From Aplidium turbinatum (Eukaryota; Chordata; Ascidiacea; Aplousobranchia; Polyclinidae), in contig OU964918.1 of the NCBI GenBank assembly GCA_918807975.1, positions 49,398,477 to 49,462,476 on the forward strand: DNA of 64,000 nt. Reading direction: 5' to 3'. Shown in pieces: positions 55,157-64,000 of this stretch. Position 1 is the first letter of the stretch, and the number at the start of each line of letters is the position of its first letter. The position numbers and the translations under genes are program-made. The notes beneath the pieces are model-generated. The model did not search any database. It was not told the origin of the DNA and worked only from the letters and a program-made list of their open reading frames with translations.

Positions 55157-57284
55157 TACTAGCTTTCATAGTCATGCCTTTGCCCTTTTTACAGCGTTGA
55201 TATAACGTTACTTCGCCAATGAACGTTCAGGTGCGGATGCAATATTTAGTTCGTTATGCTTCTCTATACGCAGGAGGCAAACTTATCCAGCTTTTTGTAC
55301 AAATTTTGCTTGCGGTTGTAATGTTTAGGCCTAAGTGTTAGTTTTTGTAGTGTAGGCCTAACTGAATATCTGAGAATGAACATTCATGACGAATTAAATA
55401 TTTAGACAACTATTATTCCATGTCTAACACTGGATTTTGGTCCTGCAACGTTAAAATTAAGATTGTTCATAACTTCTAAACATTAAATGGATGTATGATC
55501 ACGACATAGGCGAAGCACAATTTGACAGATTTTTATTTTTGATTTGTTTTGGAAATGCTCTCAGAGCGCACCAAATTGGAAGTGTTTTTCAAACATTTCT
55601 GGAGGAGGCCCCCCAGACCCCCGCTGGAAGTGTTGGCTTCGGCAACACGCCTTCGGGCTTCGCCCGACGGTTACGCCCTTCGTGCCTACTATCTTGCTGC
55701 AGCATATTTCCAAGTTGCTTTCCCAACGGTTTAAGCCACCGAACGTCACTGTCAATGCATATAGACTAATTAAAGTAAGCTTACCAGGAGCCTAAACTTC
55801 TAAGGAATGTGCGAAATAATACTTAGATTATCGAAAAATCACTTGCTTGAAAGCGTTTGCAAACTACGATTTTGAGTGGACCTCAGTCTTTAAAATTTTA
55901 GATCAAAAAAAATGAAATTTAGCCTATACTTTTTCTGAATGAAGCGCAAACTTAAACCCAGGATACTTGAAATTACTAGGAGACATTAAGACCCACCATG
56001 GTTAAGCAATTAGGATACACACTATTTATTCAAGCTTACCATACACAAGTATGCGAATACATTTTATGCGGTCACTCACTCAAAACAATTGCAAATCAAT
56101 ACATCATGGAATTTCAAACCAATCACCATAGTTCCCAATGAGAAGTCTGTGTTGGTTGGGTAAATAAACAACAACAAAAATATATTTTTTAAAAACAAGG
56201 CAGGATTAATTTCCTTATCAGAATTTTTTTTTGGAAGCTAACACAATTGTTATTTACGCTGCATTTTTGCTTCTAATATGTCAACTTATACAGTAACCTA
56301 AAAGCTACTAACAAGGAATGTTTAACAATTTATTGCATGGTATGCTCGATGCGTAGGCTACAGAAACAAAGAAGTTTTCCGTCGAGCTTCTGCAAACTTC
56401 GACCTTTCTTGTCCATTCGAAGTCAAGCAGCTTACTTTTATAGACTACATCTGGAAAAAATATGCTCCGATTTTTGGATTGAACGCAAAAACATAGAAAA
56501 CTTTGGCATCATATCAAGCTAAATATACAAACAAGCGCGCAAAATGCCCACACCGTGTGCGTGGAGTAGGGATTTAGGTACGGTAGGTTGCAAAATGGAA
56601 GAGCGAAAATAATCAACTTAATGTTGAATCAATATTTGTGAATGATAAGTAGATACAAACACAAGGTGTTGCTCTGAAAGTGCACTCCGTGAACAAAAGC
56701 TTCACATCAATGAAAAATAACGTCAATAAAACTGAGATGATTGATAGGAGCACTTCTTAGCCCACGATCAACAAAAGGCTGGTTCGTTCCATTCCAAGTT
56801 ACAATGAAACCTTGTAGCGTTAACATTTGGAAAGTAAGAACTGCTAAGCATTTAACAGCATTCTAAAGTATTGGGCCTACTACGTTTTTTATAAAAGTCA
56901 AAGAAATTCATGGTTAAAAGTAAAAGGTAAAGTAGTCGTCACGGTGGTGGCATGTTAATTGACAAGACAATCAAAATAAAAAGTAGCAACGCATAAGTAA
57001 AACGACTGCAGGTTTTACTATGTAACAACAAAAATAAAAACAATTGCATGCAAATATTTGTGTATGCATTAAATCTACAAGTAGGCCTAGCCTGCACAAA
57101 GGTATGATTGCAATATTGCAATGAATGCTTTGCAGAACTACTTTTTACGAAAGATGGGAATTCCCGCTCTTTTAACATCTATTTAATGAACCACTCGAAT
57201 TAGGTTTCTTTAGATCATCCAACCTCGGCGCGATGACGACTGCCATACGGTAGTTTGTTCTGTTACAGTACAGGTACAATGGAA
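55157..57284. other. Intergenic DNA and 3' flank of the TRIM-NHL gene
   Basis: About 55590-55680 is a GC-rich patch (ggcccccagacccccgctgg, ttcgggcttcgcccga) of repeat-like look without ends. Near 56329-56334 the minus strand has AATAAA, a possible polyadenylation signal about 950 bp past the stop at 57285. No further gene was found. Confidence 0.5.
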
Positions 57285-60200
57285 TTAGGTACCGCTAACC
57301 ATGGAAATGTGATTTGAATCACCGAGGGATGTGATCTTTCCGGAATAGGAAACTTTTCCGCTTCCGCTGCTGCTGAGGCTCCCACTGCTGTCATTGGTCG
57401 TACCATTTGTGACGCCATCGTTGAGGTATTGTGAAGGCACAACGTTGGATGTAGGCGGAGGTGGTGGTGATGAAGGCAGTTTGGTGAGGTCACTGTCACT
57501 GCTCGAAGCTTTCTTACTCGGCATGGTTTTATTGCGTTGCTGCAGACTCGATGTCGCTATGGTGTTATGCAAACCTCCGTTCGACATTCCGTTCACTAAA
57601 ATGTAAAGGTTTACCTTTATGAAAAAACTATTTACAATAATTGCCACTTCTGATGTCATTTTCTTATCGTCAACAGAAGAGCGTAAGAAATGTCACAATA
57701 ATTAGTTGCTTTCTCCCATTTAAGTTAAAAAGCCATAAACCGGCCATTTCCTCAGAAAAGATTTTTGTTGGTTTTTAACGTCATGATTTGTGTATTTTAC
57801 TGCTTGGTTAATTACTTATAGACGAACGAATAGGCTTAAATGGTCATCCTGTATTCAACTATTCATATCGATTAAGCTAAGTTGCATTTCGAAAATGTGA
57901 AAAATGTTGCTCAAAATACTTTTCCGGCCGATTAAACAGCTGGATTTTAAATCTAAACACGCAAAGAGTTTTTACCGTTAAGCTGCTACCGTTATTTTTT
58001 ATAGTTTATCTTCGTATTGACGCTATCTAGGATTGACAGCAACATTTTACTTCAAGCTTTGAACAAACTCTAGCAATTCATCAGATCACGTACCTTGCTG
58101 CTCGGTATCATGTGACCCTGGTGACGTGAGCCACCATGACACTTTGTTGCTAAGAATGTTTGGAAGATCAAATTGACCGGCAAGCTGTTCGAAGTCAGGA
58201 ATTATCGATGGAGGAGACATAATCTCTTCCATGGAAGATATAGATGAGCCATGTTGGTATTCTACAAAGAGAAAAGAAAAACCTCTCTACCAAAATTGTA
58301 CAACTTTAGTTTGTACTTAACATCTGACCAGTTACACTTTCGTTAACGAATATTGAAACGCAGTAGAAGACTTTTTAGGTTAGAACCATTTGATTGGAGA
58401 TGCTGTGTTCAATCATTTTCATAAAAATTGAATACCTGGCAGTTCAAACATTTTGATTGACCAGCTGTAGTCTTCAGAGATGACAAGCTTTCCGCTGGTT
58501 GTAAGAGAAAGACACCACGGGAAGTGAAGACTGTCTGCTCCTGACCAAAATACAAATTTGAAATTTAAAAAAACGATAATAGGCTACTTCAGATAACAAA
58601 ATCAATGGCTTCAACCAAGACAACGTTCAATTAATTTGTTGTCTAACTTAAAAGATGACAACAAAGAGCAAAGCATTGGCTTATGTTAAAACGAACTTAA
58701 AAATTGAGTTTCAAATCTGCTCTTCTGCTGCCGTTACTTGTAAAGTTCAACAGTGCACTGAAATCTCGTTAAACTAAATCTCGACGCAAGTAACAAAAAT
58801 CCATTTAATGCTTAAATAAATTTAACATTTTCATACATAAATTTAATACTGCGCTTCTCAAACGCATGATCTTCATAGTTTTTGAGTGCTTAGCAGGAAG
58901 AGCAACAATCTTTCATAAAATCAACCCACCAGTGGCAATATGTCGGAGGAAGCATCCATCCGGAGTAAACAGATCGACTCGATGGTTCCAGCAATCTGCC
59001 ACCAGGATGTTGTCCTGCTCGTCGGTGCAAATTCCTCTTGGACCCTGGAATTGTCCCCTTTCTGGACCCTCTGAACCAAAACTCAGCAGAAATTCACCCT
59101 GGAAATGCAAATAAAAATGCATCAAATACGTTTGTTTCCTAATAAATAGGCTAAACACTAAAAAAAAGTCTAGACAATTTATGTTTTGTTAATGACAATA
59201 TAACCTTGCTAAAATACAAAAGCGCACAAATAAATTTTACTGTTTTCATTATTTTTTAACTATTTTTGAATAGCAACCACAAAGAAACAAGTTACATAAG
59301 CAAGTGCACCGACCTGCGCAGAAAATTTTTTCACGCTACAGTCTCCACCGTCTGATACAATGATATTGTTGTGTGAGTCGCAGGCGACATAACGCGGCTC
59401 CACGAGCTTGCTGTCTCCCTTTCCTTGTGATCCAAATTGAGTCACAATCCTCCCCGTCTCCCTGATCATGAACGTAACCATGAAAACTGTTGTCTTCAAG
59501 AATCACTTTCAACTTTTTTGTATTATAATACACAAAACACTAACATAATAAACAATTGTAGACTTACCCTAAATCAAACTTAACACTTCATCATAGGTCA
59601 CTTTATTCAAGTGGCTAAGTCACCAGTTTCGCCCAAATATTTTCTGTCTCATAAAAACTCTTTGAAATTATGCTTTGTTATTTCATCTAGTCCAAATCAA
59701 CTCACGTGTGCACAGATATAGTGTGTTTTCCTACGTCAGCAACCACCATCTGGTTATTGGAGTTGACTGCAATGCTTGTGCAATTCAAGAAGAAACCTTT
59801 CCCGAAACCCAATACGTTCTTTCCTTCGTGTGTCCATATATGGACCTGATCTTCACAGCACACGGCTATGTCGTCATTATGAAGGACAGCTACACCTGCT
59901 GGTTTGCACATGCGTTTGTTCACCTGCAAGCAATAGGATATCATTTTAAAAGAAAAATTTTCAACCTTCTAGAATCTAGATGGTAATAACAGGCCAAAAC
60001 CTTATCGACAGTGCAGGAACATACAAAATACATGTTAGATGCATAGTGGATTAACAGACTATAACTTGTAAGTATGTCAAGATTTTTTGGTGTTTAGTTT
60101 AATAAAAGTTTTATATGAGACAATTATGTTGTACCATAAATAAATAAACTGCACAACCAGTTACCACAGCACTAACCAATTATAAATATGAAATGAGCTA

Positions 60201-63200
60201 CGTTATCGTATAAACAGAAGTTTAAACATTAACATCAAATCAAGCACAGTTATATAGTGTAAATCTGTAAAGTCGTACCTCAGTGACAATGGAGTCCTTG
60301 AAATTTCCTTGTGGGTCAAAGATTTGAATTTTTGCACCATCATAATCGGCTGATATGATTTCATTAACAGAATTAACAGCTAGCGTAGGGGTGGATTCGA
60401 ACTCACCATCTCCAATTCCTTGTTTGCCGATCTACGCAAGACACAAGTCACGTATTTATTACATTGATTTTAAACCACAGTATTTCAAGTTTTGATTCAC
60501 CACATAAGCGTAAAATGAAACTTTTCAAGCTTTTTCGTGTTATCAATAAATCAGCCCACTTCAAATCGAGAACAGGTATTCGAGTCCACATAACCGATTT
60601 TCAGCATGCCAATGATTTATAAATTACAATAAGAGTAAAGCGACTAGTACGAGAATGGTTTAGTGATAACAAGTCTTACCATGTAGGCTAACTTCTCAGG
60701 AGATAACCGCTAAGGCGGTAACCGCTAGACTAACCTGCACCAACAGTTTCGTTTCGGAGGTTGATTCCTCCCGCTGAATGACCGCCTTCCCACTTTTCCT
60801 CACCAGAGGTCCCCCGTCGCTCAAACAAAATGAATCCAATTGCCGCAGCACCTACACACAGCAACAAATGAAACCTTGAAAAATAATTTTCTTTATGCCA
60901 ATAGCCACAAAACAAGAACTGTACAAAAATCATTTTGTGCAAAAAAAATATTAATCAAAATGCAAGATGATCACTTGTTCAAGCAAACTCTGTGTACACC
61001 TCAATATGATTTTTCATAGTTTTGGTTGGAAATATTTTACGAACTTTTTTAACCAACAAACGCAATAGCTCTGGCATTCACCAATTTGTGATTTAAGCAA
61101 AATTTCTTTGCCAATACACTATAAAGAGAAATAAAACATAGTAACTTCAGCGGGTTTAGCATACTTTATTTCACACAAAATATGACACAATCACTTTTTC
61201 AATAAAGTCTTAAACACCTTCATGGCTGATGAACCAAAAGACACGCCTGAAGAAGTAGATTTTAGTTATTTCATTAATATACCCTACCTAGGAAAAGATT
61301 CAACAATTTTTGCGAAAAACCTAGCTAAACTTATAAAAAAGAAATTTTCATGTGACATTCATCCTGTGTATAAAACATTTAAAGTGCACCAATATTTTCA
61401 ATTGGTCGCCTACCCCCTTTGCTCTTTCTTTAAATGTTGTGTATAAATTTAGTTGTTTGCGTGACGCAAACCAGACATACATTGGTATGTCAACCAGACA
61501 TTTGTTGACAAGGGCCGGGGAGCACTTAAACCCAAACCTAACAACTAAAAGTGCAATTAAAGAGCACATCGCCTCTTGTGAAACGTGCACTGACAATGTC
61601 TCGATCGAGCAATTTAAAATCATCTCTCGAGGCAGATCTGATTTTCAGACTAAGATCATGGAAGCCTTAAGAATCAAACGTAACAATCCATCTCTCAACC
61701 GGCAGTTATTCGCCTGTGGCTCATCGTTCCTTTTGTGTGTGTTCTAATTGTTTTGTCCAATGCCTGTAGTCTACACCTCACGTGATCTGTTTCCCACCGC
61801 ATAATTTACTCGCAATCATTCTCGTATCATTTGTTCAGTTTGTGCTTTCAGTCCAGAGTGTCGTTACAGTTACAGTGCATAGTCAAATTTATCTTACGAT
61901 TTTTCATTTTATGTATTGCAGATTTAATTCCTGATGAGGACACACGTACGTGTCGAAAACGTTTGAGTTTATTTTATTTAATTATGTTATATTTTGTGTG
62001 AAATAAAGTATGCTAAACCCGCTAAAGTTACTATGTTTTATTTCTCTATGGTTCAACAAAGCAAACTCTCTACCAAAGCTTTAACACTATAAAGATTAAT
62101 TGAAAATGGCTTGATAAACAAAAAAGTAAAATTAGTTTGCTCTGTTTTTCTTTTTACTAGTCTGGTCTTTCACCGTTACAGTGCTTACAAAGGTTATTAA
62201 ATTACTGCGTAGCCTGCTGCAAAACCTATTTTTTTAGGCAGAAGAATTGGTAGCCTACCACAAACACTTCGCTCTGCAAATCTATTTTTGAACACAAACG
62301 CACATCCACAGCTCAGCCAGATCACATATCAGTTTCGAGCTGAGCACATTGGTCGTTAGCCCATGACCGAAACCACAGCAATATCGTGTCTTACCACACT
62401 CTTTTATCTTTGGCAACAATCAACAAGCAAGGTTACAAAACAAACGTACACGCTCAAATGCAACAGAACCAGCCTTTTTACATTGGTTTAACTATTGCGC
62501 AGGTTGAATGACTGCAAAAGAACTAAATTTCTAATTACAGTTATGTAGAGTTTTGGATTACCTTGTTCACATTTTCGTCAAACGTCGCTTTCTGCAAGGA
62601 TAGCCGCCCAAGGTTGTCCCTGATCACACGAACGCTAGAATCAGCGTTTGCATCAAAGTGCACGACTTCTGTGTGATCGATTTCGTGGTATGCGAGAGCA
62701 GGGTGAGTTTCTAGGAGCTGATGGAGTATTTGTGTCATCTGATTGTTTAGTCCAAGGACTTCTTTTGGCGTGCCATACTCCAACACCTACAATGAATCAT
62801 AAAATGAAAAAAAAATAATGTATTGCAAAGAATACCGTACCAGACAGAAAATCTTTACATTGCCAATAGATATTATGCATTTTAAACCAAAATATCATGG
62901 GTTACTATAATACCAATACACACTTTTAAGGTTTGAGCTTTATTTTTGTCGTTTTTTATGTTCATTTTCTAACTATTTTGTGTCTTCAGAAGCGGTGTCA
63001 AAAACAAATCACAAATACTACCTTTCTTGAAAATTCTGTGCATGAAACAAGGGAACTAAGTTGCATTTCAACCGAATCCTCATCACCATTGATATGCTTG
63101 ATCTCATTTGCGTGCATGTTGTGAAGCTCGTCAATAAGCTCTTGCTTGCGCTGGATATATATATTTCAGAAATAAATAAACATGGAGATGTGGGAATTTG

Positions 63201-63896
63201 TGAAGTCATCAAGGTCTCGATCAAACGAAAATGGAAAACGCCATACACGAGTTTCACTATTGTTTGGGATCATCACTGATGATCACGGGTGAAACTCGAG
63301 TATGGCGTCTTCTATTTTCGTTTGATCAAGACCTTGATAAATAAAACACATTTTCAGTTTTCACTAATACGCCAGATGAAGTTGAAAATATTTTTTTAAA
63401 TAAAAAAATTTATGTGGTGAGCGGAGTATTTTAGGACTTCTAAAAATATGGGTTTGATGCTATAAAAATGTGGTGCGAATCGAACAAAAGCTTCCAGAAA
63501 GGTACTTATTGAAAAGCGTGACTTCCCAGACAGCCATCTTATCTGGTAAAGATCTGGTCCAGATGAAGTGGATGTCTGGGTTTGTATTGAATGAGATATA
63601 ATCTTATTGAAGTACAAGACTAAAATAAACCACTTGATCTAAAAATTTGATTTGTTTTGTCAAACAATGCGTTGTAAATATTTTCCTTTGTTGACCATTT
63701 TGAATACAAACATTTTTATGTTAAAAATTTGTCTCACTCTGTGAATGGCGTTGATAAAGACTTCACAAGTCTTTTCAATATCAGCCTCTGCAGCATCCCT
63801 GTCCATTTTCTTCATCAGTTTGATTTCTTTCAATGTTCCTTGCAAAGTTCGAAGGACATCTGCTTTTTCTTTTGCAGTTTTCAAAAGGTTCTCGAT
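57285..63896 (-). CDS. TRIM-NHL protein, 3' eleven exons
   Basis: The exons, minus strand with consistent GT-AG sites and phases, are 63738-63896, 63022-63150, 62562-62786, 60735-60851, 60279-60431, 59706-59923, 59314-59461, 58930-59098, 58436-58540, 58094-58261 and 57285-57595 (stop TAA). The first three encode a BBC-type coiled coil (AKEKADVLRTLQGTLKEIK, RKQELIDELHNM, GTPKEVLGLNNQM). Exon 4 is a basic linker. Exons 5-9 encode NHL repeats (IGKQGIGDGEF, GRIVTQFGSQGKGD, FGSEGPERGQFQGPRGICTD, NILVADCWNHRV) forming a beta-propeller of about six blades. Exons 10-11 add an unusual Ser/Pro-rich tail of about 160 residues after the propeller. The RING and B-box exons lie beyond 64000. Members are cytoplasmic E3 ligases or RNA-binding regulators; which subfamily this is cannot be said. 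Confidence 0.88.
61127..62083 (+). mobile_element. Penelope-like element in a TRIM-NHL intron
   Basis: A 957-bp copy with an 11-bp target duplication acactataaag (61116-61126 and 62084-62094). It encodes the C-terminal part (61222-61747): a linker, HPVYKTFKVHQYFQL, and a GIY-YIG nuclease (NVVYKFSCLRDANQTYIGMS, RAGEHLNPN, SAIKEHIASC). An inverted repeat joins its start (61127-61185) to its 3' tail (about 61975-62047). A hammerhead core lies at 61931-61958. It is broken (5'-shortened, about one further break). It lies opposite to the host gene. Confidence 0.9.
61931..61958 (+). ncRNA. Hammerhead ribozyme core in the intronic Penelope copy
   Basis: It reads CTGATGA, a perfect stem II (GACAC, loop ACGTAC, GTGTC), then GAAA followed by ACGTTTGAG. 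Hammerheads are known in the terminal repeats of Penelope-like elements. Stems I and III were not folded. Confidence 0.72.
63208..63338. repeat. Fold-back element in TRIM-NHL intron
   Basis: Two inverted arms of about 50 bp (63208-63257 and 63289-63338; outer ends atcaaggtct and agaccttgat) surround a 31-bp centre, itself a small palindrome (gatcatcactgatgatc). It is non-coding and hairpin-forming. It lies in the intron between the first two exons of this gene seen here. Confidence 0.88.
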
Positions 63897-64000
63897 CTGA
63901 AATGGAATAATGTTATTGTTCAATAACTAGAACAGACAAAAAGAAAAAGAAGCGTAAACTGGAAGTTGTTTAACGTTGTATTGCGGTAAGAAATTATTCT

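Noticed and set aside
55590-55680. GC-rich patch as a CpG-island promoter
   Set aside because: It is short, repeat-like (the cttcgggcttcgcccga palindrome), and no downstream gene start is seen.

Overview
The window reads as animal nuclear DNA. It is AT-rich, its genes are split by short GT-AG introns, and it holds a TRIM-NHL gene, MFSD6-like transporter genes, tRNA-derived SINEs, a BEL/Pao LTR element, Penelope-like elements and very many hAT transposons. A marine invertebrate or basal chordate (for example a tunicate) fits, but nothing here fixes the species. There is no bacterial-type operon, rRNA, CRISPR array or convincing tRNA gene.

Layout. Bases 1-7290 are the left copy (A) of a segmental duplication whose right copy (B) starts at or before 36507 and runs to about 42890. 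Each copy carries a minus-strand MFSD6-like transporter gene (A 1316-4177, B 37926-40774). Two further paired blocks (9269-12900 with 45989-46960, and 30698-32498 with 43198-45470) belong to the same duplication but lie in a different order in the two halves. From 7.5 to 36.5 kb the left half is almost wholly transposon. Two composite stacks dominate: 13016-22628 (hAT-Y1, holding hAT-Z1, hAT-X, hAT-Z2, a pogo element, a Penelope-like fragment, hAT-V, hAT-U and a SINE) and 22975-30451 (hAT-W2, holding a Tigger-like MITE, a hAT relic and a BEL/Pao LTR element). Nearly every level still has a readable 8-bp target-site duplication, so the order of insertion can be read off. Another stack at 47828-53629 holds a nearly complete DUF659-type hAT transposase and a 5'-truncated LINE.

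The right end (57285-63896, minus strand) is the 3' part of a TRIM-NHL gene: eleven exons encoding coiled coil, NHL propeller and a serine-rich C-terminal tail. The RING/B-box exons lie beyond the window edge. A 957-bp Penelope-like copy with an 11-bp target duplication and a hammerhead-ribozyme core sits in one of its introns.

Main points for a second look. (1) Paired copies repeatedly differ by TA versus TAGGCTA, TAGCCTA or TAGGCCTA, which look like footprints or micro-insertions at TA sites. (2) The six-deep transposon nesting has dated layers. (3) A hAT family (Z) carries a Penelope tail with a hammerhead core. (4) Mutator-like MITEs are filled with telomere-like repeats. (5) The MFSD6-like duplication may be recent or an assembly artefact. 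Letters used for transposons (hAT-Y and so on) are local labels, not database names.
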